In this document: piece by piece, positions 37,471 through 47,428 of the stretch
How positions within the stretch are numbered: position 1 is the first letter of the stretch
Layout of the letters: each line of letters begins with the position of its first letter
Assembly (NCBI GenBank): GCA_903901335.1
Contig: CAIUQR010000111.1
Location: forward strand, 21,302-85,301
Origin: an uncultured delta proteobacterium
Lineage (GTDB): Bacteria > Desulfobacterota > Desulfobulbia > Desulfobulbales > Desulfocapsaceae
DNA length: 64,000 nucleotides
Direction: 5' to 3'
The notes under the pieces: generated by a model
The model's input: the letters and a program-made list of their open reading frames with translations, nothing else
Databases searched by the model: none
What the model was told of the DNA's origin: nothing
Program-made: the position numbers and the translations under genes

Positions 37471-38053
37471 ACGAACATAATGAGTTAATGGGTTAGATTA
37501 CAGCAAAAAGGATATCTTTATTTTGGGGAAGTTTTTGAAACTTCAGAAAAGTTTAAAAAACTTTTGGGAATGAGGTGCCTGTTTGTTTTAATTGAAATTG
37601 AAGAGTGGATGCCAGTATTATTGAAATGGGCCATTTTGCCTGAGGATTTATGTACTTGCAAGTCAGGTTAAAAGACAGCCTCTACTGATCTCGGATTGAT
37701 CGACAGAAGTTTCTTTGGAATTTCTCCCCCCCCTTGTAAGTCCGCCACAATGTAGTATAGGCTCTATACCGTGACGGAGGGCAGCTCTTCTCTCCCAAAA
37801 ACCTCTCTTAGCTACCTGAAGTCACGGTCGTCCATTGATTCTTTTCCTGATATTTTTTCAGCATATCGGATACACCAAGGTAGAGTCATTCATTAGGCTC
37901 TGCCATTTTTATTTCATTCGAGATAAAGTCCTTGCCGGTATCAGCCAACAGTGAGGCGTGGAATGCTCACCCAAATCCCCTGAGAATCTTGGAGTTTTGA
38001 GCTTTTTAAACTTTCTGAATTTCATCCTTACTGTTTCTTGTCGACCAAGTTTT

Positions 38054-39895
38054 TTATGTTGAATTCTGCCTTTTAAATCCAATTGTTGCTATCATTCCGC
38101 CATTTTCGTTACGTTTGAGAGAAAACGTCGCTTCGTGCAGTTTGACGATCTGTTCGACCAGCGTCAATCCCATCCCGGTTCCATAGGTTTTTGTGGTAAA
38201 GAACGGATCGGTGACTCTGTCAAAATTGGCCTCGGTGATGCCGATGCCGGAATCCATGATCGTGACCAATATTTGGCCTTCCAGCTCTTTTGTTGAAACT
38301 TTCAGAACGCCGCCGTCCGGCATTGCCTCAATGGCATTCCGGATGAGATGGAGAAAGACCTGCCTGATCTTCCGTGCGTCAATATAGAGGTACGGATCTA
38401 TTGCGGTCAGCTCGAGATGATATCTGATGCCGACCTTCTTCATAGTGCCATAGAAAATCATCACACTCTTTTGCAGAAGATCATGTAGCGACTGATTGGT
38501 CTTCTGGAGAGCGCTTTCTTCAACAAAATTAAACAGGTCTTCAAGGGTAGACTCTATCTTTGCCGTCTCCTGTGTCATTATATTCAGGAATTTAAGGATG
38601 CCGGGATCCTCTGTCCGTTTGGTCAGGAGACGGGCCGTTCCGCCGATGGAGGTAATAGGATTACGAATAGCATGGACCAATTGCGCCGACATATAGCCAA
38701 GGGTAGAGTATCGCTCAGCCTCGACCAGAAGATCTTTGTTTTTTTCCAGTTCCTGGGTCACCATTTCCAGTTCGCTGATTTTTGCCATCATATCCTGATA
38801 AAGGTGGCTATGTTCAATGGCCAGGCTCGCCTGGCTTGCAAAAATCTCCAATGCCTGGATTTCTTCTTCCGTGATCGGTTTTCCGGTGACGAAATTATCC
38901 GCAATGATAACCCCGAGAGACCTGCTCGGTGAGTAGAGCGGGACAATAATAAAGTTGTTCTCACCCAGTATTTTCAAAAGGTCTTCCGATACCGAAACGC
39001 CGGTCGCCGTCCCATTTGTAACGGATATGCTTCTCCGCTCCCGGCAGGAACGGATGAGTATATGGTCATAATTGGTGCCCAAAATGCATAAGGATCGGGC
39101 GATGCGGTTCACTTCGACATCCGAATCAAGGCAATCTCTTTTAATTGAGCGTATAATATCATTAAGTTTCAGGTTGTGTTCCTTGATATTATTCCACACT
39201 CTGCCGGCATCTTCGCGACAGGCCGGCCCAATTGCAAGCTTGCCCTTTAAGGTACGTTGGCCTTCATCGAAAAGGGCCAGAAATGCACGGTTGAATTTCA
39301 ACCCCTCGTCGGAGGTAATGCCTACGAGGATCGCATGCAGGATGCTGTCCAGCTCGATAGTGCTGAGATAGGCCGTGTTCATCTTCAGATTAAGCTGGTG
39401 CAGGAATTGCGTCCTGAAACTGGTCGTTTCCAGCTCTTTTTGAAAAAGGCGGTTATCTATTGCCAGCCGGCGCTTTTTAAGTGTCTGCTTAATAGTGTGG
39501 TTAAAAACATCTAAATTGACCGGTTTGGTCAGGTAGTCGTCGGCTCCGATCCGAAGACAATCAAGGGCCGTTTGGAGATCCGTGGTTCCAGTGACCATGA
39601 TGATGCCGAGATCGGGGAATTTCGGGGCGATGTCGGCAAGTATTTCGGTGCCATCCCGGTCAGGCAGACCAATATCAAGCAGGACCAGTGCAACTTTCCG
39701 AGTATCAAGAAGGAAAGAAAGTCCCTCGGCGTTACCGGTTTTGCAGACTGAATATCCCTGACGGGTCAGGAAGTGCTCGAGAATTATTGTAATCTCCAGA
39801 GAATCGTCGACAATGACGATGACCTCGTCCTTTTCCAGGAGCTGGCGGGCAGTGTGATTGAGATTGGTGTCTTTAGAGGAGAGAAGTTCAACCAT
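38054..39895 (-). CDS. Hybrid sensor: receiver - GAF - histidine kinase
   Basis: A 613-residue cytoplasmic signalling protein. The N-terminal receiver domain covers residues about 25-145 (phospho-acceptor Asp74 in VLLDIGLPD, TKP at 123-125). A GAF domain occupies about 180-365, followed by a short coiled coil. The kinase core has HisKA with His408 (LVHAIRNPITS), an N box (HLIRNAIEAMP), G1 (DSGIGIT) and G2 (GTGMGLTLV). No membrane segments are present. A receiver placed before the kinase suggests it is controlled by another kinase. No response-regulator gene is adjacent and its stimulus is unknown. Confidence 0.92.
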   Translation of the reverse strand: MVELLSSKDTNLNHTARQLLEKDEVIVIVDDSLEITIILEHFLTRQGYSVCKTGNAEGLSFLLDTRKVALVLLDIGLPDRDGTEILADIAPKFPDLGIIMVTGTTDLQTALDCLRIGADDYLTKPVNLDVFNHTIKQTLKKRRLAIDNRLFQKELETTSFRTQFLHQLNLKMNTAYLSTIELDSILHAILVGITSDEGLKFNRAFLALFDEGQRTLKGKLAIGPACREDAGRVWNNIKEHNLKLNDIIRSIKRDCLDSDVEVNRIARSLCILGTNYDHILIRSCRERRSISVTNGTATGVSVSEDLLKILGENNFIIVPLYSPSRSLGVIIADNFVTGKPITEEEIQALEIFASQASLAIEHSHLYQDMMAKISELEMVTQELEKNKDLLVEAERYSTLGYMSAQLVHAIRNPITSIGGTARLLTKRTEDPGILKFLNIMTQETAKIESTLEDLFNFVEESALQKTNQSLHDLLQKSVMIFYGTMKKVGIRYHLELTAIDPYLYIDARKIRQVFLHLIRNAIEAMPDGGVLKVSTKELEGQILVTIMDSGIGITEANFDRVTDPFFTTKTYGTGMGLTLVEQIVKLHEATFSLKRNENGGMIATIGFKRQNST

Positions 39896-39962
39896 AATCG
39901 AGGATAATGGGAGTCAGGAGAAGTGGACGTGCAACCATTGAATATTTAGTTTACAGGTTTGG

Positions 39963-39991
39963 TTGAAAAATAAAAATAAAAATCGTATAAC
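39963..39991 (+). promoter_or_regulatory. Likely promoter of the dinG-like gene
   Basis: TTGAAA, a 17-base A-rich spacer and TATAAC, about 110 bases before the start codon. Confidence 0.5.
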
Positions 39992-40097
39992 CTGCCAATT
40001 AAGAAAGAGTATTATTCGTTATTAAATTGATGGAGTATGATTCTTCCAAAAGCGCATTGCACCGTATTCTTCTGGCAGATACCGTATGGAAGGTTAA

Positions 40098-42065
40098 ATG
40101 AAAAACATCTTTGCAGAAAATGGCTTGCTTTCCAGGTTCTTACCGGGGTTTGAGCCACGTACGGGTCAGCTGGAGATGGCTGCGGCCGTTGCTGCCATCC
40201 TTGAAAATGGACCGAGAGAAGGCCGGGAGGAGAGAAGGTCGGCGAATATCCTGATGGTGGAGGCAGAGACAGGTATAGGGAAAACCCTTGCGTACCTGGT
40301 ACCTGCTGTTCTTTCAGGGCAACGTCTGGTGATTTCCACTGCGACCATCAACCTGCAGGACCAGATTCTGCAAAAAGAAATACCGCTGATTTCGCGTCTG
40401 CTCAACCAGGAAATACCGGTTATCTGTGTCAAAGGAAGACAGAATTATCTCTGCTATTATCGCTGGTTCCAGTATCGGAGTTCTCCGCAGCTCTCCCCCG
40501 CAGAAGATACGGACTGTGAAAAAATCGAGCAATGGCTGCAGATTACCGCGACGGGAGATCGGGCGGAACTGGCCTGGCTTTCTGATCGCTCTCCACTTTG
40601 GACAAAGATTTCCGCTCATTCCCACCAGTGTCTCGGAAACGAATGTCCGGAGGGGGCAGGGTGCTATGTCAATCAATTGCGCAGAAGGGCAGGGGCAGCT
40701 CGTCTGCTCATCGTTAATCACCATCTTTTTTTCTCTGATCTTTCCTTGAAGAAGGCGGGATATGGTGAGATTCTTCCTCGTTACGAAGGAGTCATTTTTG
40801 ACGAGGCGCATCATCTCGAAAGTGTGGCTACCACTTTTTTCGCTATTAATTTCAGTGGGTATCAGCTTCTCGATCTTCTTGGCGATGTTGAAAGACAGTC
40901 CGAGGCTGATCGTGCCGCCGTGCGCACTGAGAGCCTGGGAAACGCCGTCCGGGGTCTCAAGCAGCGGTTGGAGAGGTTTGTAGCCTTGTTTCCTCTTGAG
41001 AGAGGACGACAGCATCTCGATCCCCTGATTGAAAAAACAGACCAGTGGCAGGTAGAACTGAAGGGCCTGCTGGCGGGAATTGAGCGCCTCAAAGATGGTC
41101 TTGCCGATTGTGGCGGGATAAGTGAGGGATGGCGTGTTCTTGAGAAACGAGCAGACGAGCTGAAAACGAACCTTATCGACATTGCGGGGCCTCTGGAGCG
41201 GGCGCAGAATAATCGGTATGTACGCTGGTATGAGAGAAGGGAAAGGGCTGTTATCCTCTCGTCCACCCCGATCAATATCGCAGCTGAACTGCAGCAATAC
41301 CTCTATCCGTTGGTCAATTCATGCATTCTGACATCTGCGACCTTGACCGCCGGTGGCGATTTTTCCTATATCCGGGAACGCTTGGGACTCGATGGGGAGC
41401 TGGAGACCCTCCAGCTTCATTCCCCCTTTGACTATTCCGGACGAACCCTGTTATATGTGCCGGAGAAGGGTTTTCCGGAACCGGCCGAGAGCAGCTTTGC
41501 CGAGAGGGTCTGTGCCAGGGTGTATGATATATTGCAGATCAGCAAGGGCCGGGCCCTGGTGCTCTTTACCAGTTTCAAGGGCATGGAAAGTATGGCCTGC
41601 TATCTGCACGAGCATCTGTCCTATCCTGTCCTGGTGCAGGGAAGCTCATCCAGGCATGCGCTCCTGGAGCGGTTTAAGGAAGAGACGGATTCGGTCCTGC
41701 TGGCCGTTGCCAGTTTCTGGGAGGGGGTTGATGTGCCTGGTGAGTCACTCAGCTGTGTCATTATTGATAAACTTCCCTTTGAAGTGCCGAGCGATCCTGT
41801 TATCCAGGCCAGGATTGAGGCCATTACTGCAGACGGGGGGAAGCCCTTTTTTGACTTCCAGATTCCCCGGGCGGTTCTCGGTCTGCGTCAGGGGGTGGGA
41901 CGGTTGATGCGGGCGTCGACTGATCGAGGTCTGATCGCGATCATGGATGTCCGTCTCTTCAGTAAAGGATACGGCCGGGTTTTTGTAGCAAGTCTGCCAC
42001 CGTCGCCTGTGGTGCGGTCGATAGAACCGGTGGTGCAATTTTTTTTGGATACTGCGATCAGATGA
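40098..42065 (+). CDS. dinG: DinG/YoaA-like iron-sulfur DNA helicase
   Basis: An XPD-type superfamily 2 helicase, 655 residues. Walker A is AETGIGKT (56-63) and the DEAH box is at 235-238. Between them Cys119, Cys178, Cys183 and Cys189 form the Fe-S cluster domain. Later motifs include SATLTAGGDF, VLFTSFKGM and VASFWEGVDVPG, ending in QGVGRLMRA (motif VI). It unwinds 5'-tailed DNA, R-loops or other structures. The start has GGAAGG upstream. The last four bases overlap the next gene (ATGA), so translation of the two is coupled. Confidence 0.9.
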   Translation: MKNIFAENGLLSRFLPGFEPRTGQLEMAAAVAAILENGPREGREERRSANILMVEAETGIGKTLAYLVPAVLSGQRLVISTATINLQDQILQKEIPLISRLLNQEIPVICVKGRQNYLCYYRWFQYRSSPQLSPAEDTDCEKIEQWLQITATGDRAELAWLSDRSPLWTKISAHSHQCLGNECPEGAGCYVNQLRRRAGAARLLIVNHHLFFSDLSLKKAGYGEILPRYEGVIFDEAHHLESVATTFFAINFSGYQLLDLLGDVERQSEADRAAVRTESLGNAVRGLKQRLERFVALFPLERGRQHLDPLIEKTDQWQVELKGLLAGIERLKDGLADCGGISEGWRVLEKRADELKTNLIDIAGPLERAQNNRYVRWYERRERAVILSSTPINIAAELQQYLYPLVNSCILTSATLTAGGDFSYIRERLGLDGELETLQLHSPFDYSGRTLLYVPEKGFPEPAESSFAERVCARVYDILQISKGRALVLFTSFKGMESMACYLHEHLSYPVLVQGSSSRHALLERFKEETDSVLLAVASFWEGVDVPGESLSCVIIDKLPFEVPSDPVIQARIEAITADGGKPFFDFQIPRAVLGLRQGVGRLMRASTDRGLIAIMDVRLFSKGYGRVFVASLPPSPVVRSIEPVVQFFLDTAIR

Positions 42066-43084
42066 GCGTTTTAACCGGATTCGAGAAACGTGATAGCAAT
42101 CACCTTATGGAGTTGATTAAACCGGATGTCGTACGGGTTGAGGCGGCAATGCGGTTTGATATCGATTCTCTTACGGATCAGCACGATCAGCTCTTAATGG
42201 AAGTGCTGCGGTACGGTCTTTTCAATGGTGGGAAACGATTCCGTCCCCTGCTTGCCACTGTGGCTGCAAGGTTATGCGGCGAGACCGGACCGGATATCTA
42301 TCGGCTGGCCATGGCCTTTGAATATCTGCATATGGCCACGCTTTTTCATGATGATGTTATCGACAATGCGGATACCCGACGGGGAAGGCCGGCAGTGAAC
42401 AAGGCCTACGGAATGGTGGCGGCGATACTGGCAGGCGATTTTCTCCATGCCCGATCCATGGCGATTATTGGAGAATGCGGAGGGATTGAGGCGCTGAAAA
42501 TTTTCTGCCTGGCAACCAGCGGCATGGTGGATGGAGAATTTCTCCAATTGCGTAATACGACCAATTTCAACCAGTCGGAAGAGGACTATTTCACGGCGAT
42601 TACCGGCAAGACTGCCCTGTTGATTGCAGCTACTACCGAAATCGGTTCCCTGGCTGCCGGCGGAAAGAGTATGGAACGGCAGGCGCTGAGGAGATACGGA
42701 AGTAATCTCGGCTGCGCCTTTCAGATGATTGATGACCTTCTGGATTATCTCGGGGATCCGAACACCACCGGCAAGCCGGTGGGGAATGATCTTGCCGAAG
42801 GGAAAATGACCCTGCCGTTGATCCTGGCCATGAACAGGGCTGAGCTGCAGGATCGACAACACCTCCTGGCGATCCTGCAGAATTCCGACCTGCGCAGGAA
42901 AAGCCTTACAGAGGTTACCGGAATCATTCTGAAATACAACGGTTTTACTGATACAAAAACGAAAGCCGAAGAGATGATCCGAGAGGCGATTTCCCCGTTG
43001 GAGATATTTTCTCGTTCCGACCAGGGCAGGGACCGGATGATTCTTGCAGGTTTGGCGCAGTATGTTCTCACGCGCAAGAAGTGA
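42062..43084 (+). CDS. ispB: Polyprenyl (octaprenyl-type) diphosphate synthase
   Basis: A trans-isoprenyl diphosphate synthase, 340 residues, that elongates FPP with IPP to make the side chain of the respiratory quinone. The first Asp-rich motif is in LFHDDVIDNADTRRGRPA and the second in FQMIDDLLDYLG. The FNGGKRFRPLL and LAGDFLHARS regions are typical of the long-chain (C30-C45) enzymes. Chain length cannot be read with confidence. It overlaps the dinG-like gene by four bases, and an oxidoreductase follows 62 bases later. Confidence 0.9.
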   Translation: MSVLTGFEKRDSNHLMELIKPDVVRVEAAMRFDIDSLTDQHDQLLMEVLRYGLFNGGKRFRPLLATVAARLCGETGPDIYRLAMAFEYLHMATLFHDDVIDNADTRRGRPAVNKAYGMVAAILAGDFLHARSMAIIGECGGIEALKIFCLATSGMVDGEFLQLRNTTNFNQSEEDYFTAITGKTALLIAATTEIGSLAAGGKSMERQALRRYGSNLGCAFQMIDDLLDYLGDPNTTGKPVGNDLAEGKMTLPLILAMNRAELQDRQHLLAILQNSDLRRKSLTEVTGIILKYNGFTDTKTKAEEMIREAISPLEIFSRSDQGRDRMILAGLAQYVLTRKK

Positions 43085-43146
43085 ATCCTGATGTGAGACG
43101 TTTGGAATAAAAGAAAATATTCGGGAATCGTTTTTCAGGGGAGAGT

Positions 43147-44106
43147 ATGAAAGGAGTCGGGATCATCGGAACCGGGAGACACGGGAGCCGGTATGCACAT
43201 CACATCCTGAACGATTGTGATGGATTGGTTTTAAAGGCCATTTCCAGAAGATCGGAGGAGGGGAGGGAGCAAGCGGCATTATGGGAGGTGCCATGGCACC
43301 GGGATTGTCATGACCTGATCGCCGACCGGTCTGTTGAGGCGGTGATTTCCGTTGTCCCTCCTTGCCTGAACCGGGGCATTGCCGAAATGTGCGCCGAGGA
43401 ACGCAAGCCCTTGTTGATAGAAAAACCCTTGGCGACAAACAGGAATGACGCGGCTGCGATTGTTGCTGTGATGGCGGCAGCTGGTGTCAACCTGACCGTC
43501 GGTCAGACCCTGCGCTATAATCCGGTAATCAGAAGTCTGAAGGCCAGAATACCGGAAATGGGCAGGCTCTATTCATTTACCGCCAACCAGCGGCTTGAAC
43601 CGTCCACTCTTCCCTGGCATGATGAGAGGGAAACAGCCGGGGCGGGAGTTACGATCCATACAGCCGTCCATATCTTTGATGCCCTTCGTTTTATCACCGG
43701 CCTTGAAGTCAAACGGGTAATGGCGGCAAGCTATCGATGCCACAGCAGAAATCTTGAGGATCTGGTCACGGTTCTGGTTGAGATGGATACCGGAGTTGCA
43801 GGTACCGTCGATATCAGCAAGGTCGGTCATGCCCGCAGTGGGCGCTACGAGTTTATCTGTCAACAGGGGCAGCTCTATGGTGAGCAGGTCCATTCGTTTG
43901 TCGACAGTGTCTCCGCCGGCACTTTAAAACGTCAGGAGGAGCCATTGCCGGAGAATACCATCCTGCCGCTCCTGCAGGAATGGAATGGCTTCCTTGATGG
44001 CCGGAATCCAAACCCTGTCTCTGGAGAAGAGGGACTTTATGCTGTGAAGGTCTGTGATGCCTGCCTGCAATCGGCAAAGGAAGAACGGTGGGTTGAGGTT
44101 GGCTGA
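43147..44106 (+). CDS. Gfo/Idh/MocA family oxidoreductase
   Basis: A 319-residue NAD(P)-dependent sugar or related dehydrogenase. The Rossmann motif is at the N-terminus (VGIIGTGRHGSRYA), with the family's LLIEKPLATN (Lys near residue 97) and the C-terminal alpha/beta domain containing GAGVTIHTAVHIFDALRF, where His is the probable catalytic residue. GGGGAGAG precedes the ATG. The substrate is unknown; placement after the polyprenyl synthase could be a coincidental operon. Confidence 0.88.
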   Translation: MKGVGIIGTGRHGSRYAHHILNDCDGLVLKAISRRSEEGREQAALWEVPWHRDCHDLIADRSVEAVISVVPPCLNRGIAEMCAEERKPLLIEKPLATNRNDAAAIVAVMAAAGVNLTVGQTLRYNPVIRSLKARIPEMGRLYSFTANQRLEPSTLPWHDERETAGAGVTIHTAVHIFDALRFITGLEVKRVMAASYRCHSRNLEDLVTVLVEMDTGVAGTVDISKVGHARSGRYEFICQQGQLYGEQVHSFVDSVSAGTLKRQEEPLPENTILPLLQEWNGFLDGRNPNPVSGEEGLYAVKVCDACLQSAKEERWVEVG

Positions 44107-44175
44107 GAGGATGAAGGAGCCGAAGACGGTTGGTAAATCGGAAAGTTGCATTTAACTCAATGGAGACAAAAATCA

Positions 44176-44718
44176 ATGGCTGAAGAGAAAAAAGAGCCCT
44201 GGCTGAATTATCTGGCACTCACTACCGTGATCCTGGCAGTGTGTGCCACTCTTTCCACCTTTAAAGGCGGTTCGTTTTCAACACGGTCTGTCTTGAGCCA
44301 GACCCAGGCGGCCAATCAATGGGCGTATTATCAGGCCAAGGGTATAAAAAGCTACCTCTATGAAATCCAGAAGGAAAGACTCGAGCTTGAACTTGAGCAT
44401 CAGGAGGGCGAGGGATTATCTCCCCATGCTCAAGAGTCTCTTAAAAATACGATTTCAACCTATGGGGACAGGATCGCAAAATATAATTCAGAAAAAGCTG
44501 CGATAGAAAAGGAGGCAAAGCGTCTCGAAACAATTCGTGACGATGCGCAAAAACATGCGCAAGTTTTTGGTATCGCTGTTATTTTCCTTCAGATAGCTAT
44601 TCTCCTCTCCTCGGTTGCTGCTTTAATGAAAAAAAAGCTGGTCTGGTACCTTGGGGTTTTGATGGGAGCAATTGGAATCATCTATTTTGCCGACGGTTTT
44701 TTGCTGTTTTTTCTATAA
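44176..44718 (+). CDS. DUF4337 membrane protein
   Basis: A 180-residue protein of the DUF4337 family (function unknown). The start is ATG 44176 behind GGAGAC. It has one N-terminal membrane helix (LALTTVILAVCATLSTF), a conserved SQTQAANQWAYYQAKGIKSYLY stretch, a long central coiled coil and two C-terminal helices (FGIAVIFLQIAILLSSVAAL and LVWYLGVLMGAIGIIYFADG). It is convergent with the AAA-SPOR gene, with 13 bases between. Confidence 0.85.
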   Translation: MAEEKKEPWLNYLALTTVILAVCATLSTFKGGSFSTRSVLSQTQAANQWAYYQAKGIKSYLYEIQKERLELELEHQEGEGLSPHAQESLKNTISTYGDRIAKYNSEKAAIEKEAKRLETIRDDAQKHAQVFGIAVIFLQIAILLSSVAALMKKKLVWYLGVLMGAIGIIYFADGFLLFFL

Positions 44719-44731
44719 ACGAGCACGATAC

Positions 44732-46411
44732 TTAACTTCCATTTGCTTTCTTTACTGCGCCTTTGACGGAGATCGCATATGGGTTTTTCTTAAGCAGGAA
44801 CTCCGGCAGAGTTTTCCGTGCATTTTTGGCAGCATCCATGGTTGGATATTCCCCATAGAATACCAGAACGATGGGAGGAGAGGAGGCTCTCCGCAGGATG
44901 AAAAGCCGGTCCGCCACCTCTTGATACTGTTTTTGCGCCAGCATCTTTTTGAGATTATTGTCAGCCCCATCAGAACCAAGAACCATCAATTGAATGGTAA
45001 AACGGTTATTTTTCTCCCCGATCAGCCATTTTGCCGATGCTGCGACCCTTCCGGTAAAAATTTTCTCGACCGGAGGCTTTGGTGAGATGGCGGCTTTTTC
45101 CGGAACAGACGTCGTTTTCAAGGCAGGTTTTTTTTCGGAGAGAGGCGCTTTTGAGGGAGCAGGAGCTTTGGTTGCAAGGGGGGCCTGTTTCGAAACGGGA
45201 TTTTTCTGTTGAGCGACCGTGGAGGGCGTTTTCGCCGACGCGACAGGGGTTGCTTTGGTATTTTTTTCAACTGCCGGTTTCTTTTCAGGAACGCTTTCTG
45301 CTGTTGCTGGAGGAAGAATCGGAGCGGTCTGAACCTGGTCTTCTCCCGGTTTAACTGTTTCTGCTCGTTGCAATGGCTCAGTCTCTGCTTTCGCTGCCTC
45401 TATTTTCATTTCTTCCGGTTGCTTCTGGATATTCTGAAATTCAGCCGCCGGTTTTTCACCCTTCAGAGCCTGTTTGCCCTCACGAATATCGGGGGTTCCT
45501 CCCATTCTCATAATCAGAAGGATGAGCAGAATTCCAAGACCGGCCGCGACTGGGATAATCCATTTCTTGCCGGCAATGTAGTGTTCTTGGAAAGAAGGAT
45601 AACTCCATCCTCCGGGTTGCCCTTTAGGTGATGTATCCTGGACGTTGTCGAGGAGGACCATGAAAGAGGTGTCGGCAGTGAACAATCGCAGTGATTCTTC
45701 GGCCAGGGTATTGGTCATCCTGAAATTGCCGTCAGCAACCATGAATATTTTTTCGCTCATTTCCGGTGAAAAAATCTCCTTTCCGTTGCTTTTTCCCCGG
45801 TTCATGCAAAAATTAAGATACGAGTAGGTTGCAGCCGAATCCAGCAGTTCAAGGGAAAAATGCCTCTCTGCCGCCCCCTCAAAGTTGCACAACATGATGT
45901 GGTTAAGATTTTCCAGGAGACCCTTTCTCCCTGAAAAGAGGATCTGAAAGGCGATTCCGGTCTGATTCACAATATCCAACATCTTGCGAATCCGTTCAAA
46001 GGTGGCCAGATAGAGTTGCTCTGCCTGATCAAAAATCAACAACATCCTCTGATTTTTTTCCATAAGACGTTCCCACACCTCCAGCAGAAGGGCGCGGATA
46101 TCGTCAACAGCCACACCATCAGCCAGTGTGATATTCATTTTCTGGGCGATAGCCCTGGTCACGTCTTCGAAAGAATCAACAGTTTGTGAGAATAAAATCG
46201 GGATGTATCCTTCTGGAAGATCTTTTTCAAGCATCCTGCATATCATGGTCTTCCCGCACCCTTCTTCACCGGTCAAAGTCAGAAGAGTCACTGACTCAGC
46301 AATCGCAGATTTGAGTTTGCCGAGCATTTCGCGTCTGCCGGCGCCGGGAAAAAATATTTGCGTATCTGCGGTTTCTTGAAAAGGTGATTGACCAGGATCA
46401 AACGTTTCCAT
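44732..46411 (-). CDS. DamX-like AAA ATPase with a C-terminal SPOR domain
   Basis: A 559-residue single-pass membrane protein. The N-terminal cytoplasmic part is an ExeA/DamX-type ATPase with Walker A LTGEEGCGKTMI and Walker B LLIFDQAEQLY. A membrane helix follows (WIIPVAAGLGILLILLIM). A long Lys/Pro/Ala-rich periplasmic linker leads to a SPOR domain (RFTIQLMVLGSDGADNNLKKML, then VFYGEYPTMDAAKNARKTLP) that binds denuded glycan strands at the division site. The start is set at METFDPGQSPF, since the ATPase begins there; an upstream extension to 46519 is not conserved in character. The role is septal, by analogy with DamX. Confidence 0.85.
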   Translation of the reverse strand: METFDPGQSPFQETADTQIFFPGAGRREMLGKLKSAIAESVTLLTLTGEEGCGKTMICRMLEKDLPEGYIPILFSQTVDSFEDVTRAIAQKMNITLADGVAVDDIRALLLEVWERLMEKNQRMLLIFDQAEQLYLATFERIRKMLDIVNQTGIAFQILFSGRKGLLENLNHIMLCNFEGAAERHFSLELLDSAATYSYLNFCMNRGKSNGKEIFSPEMSEKIFMVADGNFRMTNTLAEESLRLFTADTSFMVLLDNVQDTSPKGQPGGWSYPSFQEHYIAGKKWIIPVAAGLGILLILLIMRMGGTPDIREGKQALKGEKPAAEFQNIQKQPEEMKIEAAKAETEPLQRAETVKPGEDQVQTAPILPPATAESVPEKKPAVEKNTKATPVASAKTPSTVAQQKNPVSKQAPLATKAPAPSKAPLSEKKPALKTTSVPEKAAISPKPPVEKIFTGRVAASAKWLIGEKNNRFTIQLMVLGSDGADNNLKKMLAQKQYQEVADRLFILRRASSPPIVLVFYGEYPTMDAAKNARKTLPEFLLKKNPYAISVKGAVKKANGS

Positions 46412-46729
46412 CTTTCTTTTTCCCCTTCGATTATGATCGTTGCAAAAGAAAAGCGAAAAAACCTTGCGCAATTGAATACCAGTTACCTGCAAATACAGCA
46501 AATAGTTTAACCACGGCATCTATATTAACACCCACCTGAGATTGCTTCAACCAGAAGTGGTGGATATGGTATGAAATATTCAAGCAATGCCCTGACGATC
46601 TGAATATGCATTATCAATAACATACAAGGATGCTTTTTCCTGAGCCGAGTCCTCTGTCTTCTTTCGGTCCTGATCACTCGTCCAGGAAACATCATTGACA
46701 TGATCTCTGCCGATAGAGTAAATTTGCAC
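46412..46729. other. Intergenic region between the AAA-SPOR gene and aat
   Basis: Divergent upstream regions of about 320 bases. No additional gene, RNA or clear promoter was identified. Confidence 0.4.
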
Positions 46730-47428
46730 ATGCCTGTTTTTCAACTTACCGAAAAAATTGTTTTTCCTCGACCAGACCTGGCTGAAGAAAACGGCTTACT
46801 GGCAATCGGTGGAGACCTGAGCCCGGAAAGGTTGCTGGTCGCTTATAGATCCGGCATCTTTCCATGGTACTCCCGGAATGATCCTATTCTCTGGTGGTCC
46901 ATCTCACCGCGACTTGTTCTCTTCCCCGGTGAGTTCAGGGTCTCAAGAAGGCTCCTCAGGGACATAAAAAAGCCCTTATACACAATAACGATGGACCGGG
47001 CCTTTGAGCAGGTGATCACCTCCTGTGCCTGTGTGCGGACCGATGACGGTGAAGATACCTGGATTTCAAAAGAAATGCAGGATGCATACTGTAGGCTGCA
47101 TCGGCTCGGTTACGCCCACTCCGTTGAATGCTGGCACGGCGAACAACTTGCAGGCGGCCTGTATGGTATAGCCTTGGATCGCGTTTTTTTTGGCGAATCA
47201 ATGTTTACAGTTCTGAAAAACGGCTCTAAATTGGCCTTGGCAGCCCTGGTTGCATTTTTAAAAGAAAAGAATGTTCAGCTTATAGATTGTCAGATGACAA
47301 CCAGACATCTTTTAGGCTTCGGAGCCCGCGAGATTTCTGGAACGGAGTTTCAAAACCACCTCAGAACACTCATAAAAAACCTCTCGCCCGATGGAGCATG
47401 GCACGATGATCCGAAAACCGGAAAGTAG
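46730..47428 (+). CDS. aat: Leucyl/phenylalanyl-tRNA--protein transferase
   Basis: Transfers Leu or Phe from tRNA to proteins with N-terminal Arg or Lys, marking them for ClpS/ClpAP. From ATG 46730 it is 232 residues, the usual size. The family motifs are intact: FPRPDLAEENGLLAIGGDL, YRSGIFPWYS, WWSISPRLVLFP, and GGLYGIALDRVFFGESMF. An upstream start at 46700 is possible; neither has a strong ribosome-binding site. It overlaps the next gene by about 23 bases. Confidence 0.95.
   Translation: MPVFQLTEKIVFPRPDLAEENGLLAIGGDLSPERLLVAYRSGIFPWYSRNDPILWWSISPRLVLFPGEFRVSRRLLRDIKKPLYTITMDRAFEQVITSCACVRTDDGEDTWISKEMQDAYCRLHRLGYAHSVECWHGEQLAGGLYGIALDRVFFGESMFTVLKNGSKLALAALVAFLKEKNVQLIDCQMTTRHLLGFGAREISGTEFQNHLRTLIKNLSPDGAWHDDPKTGK

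Larger units (their letters stand above)
37036..38053. other. Long AT-rich gap holding a gene remnant and hairpins
   Basis: About 1 kb without an intact gene. It contains the decayed paralogue of the repeat protein (about 37340-37470) and its terminator (37278-37297). It also has two AT-rich inverted repeats near 37530-37560 (GAAGTTT-TTG-AAACTTC and AAAAGTTT...AAACTTTT). Bases 37680-38040 show broken frames on both strands but nothing recognisable as a transposase. It may be a graveyard of decayed genes. Confidence 0.5.
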
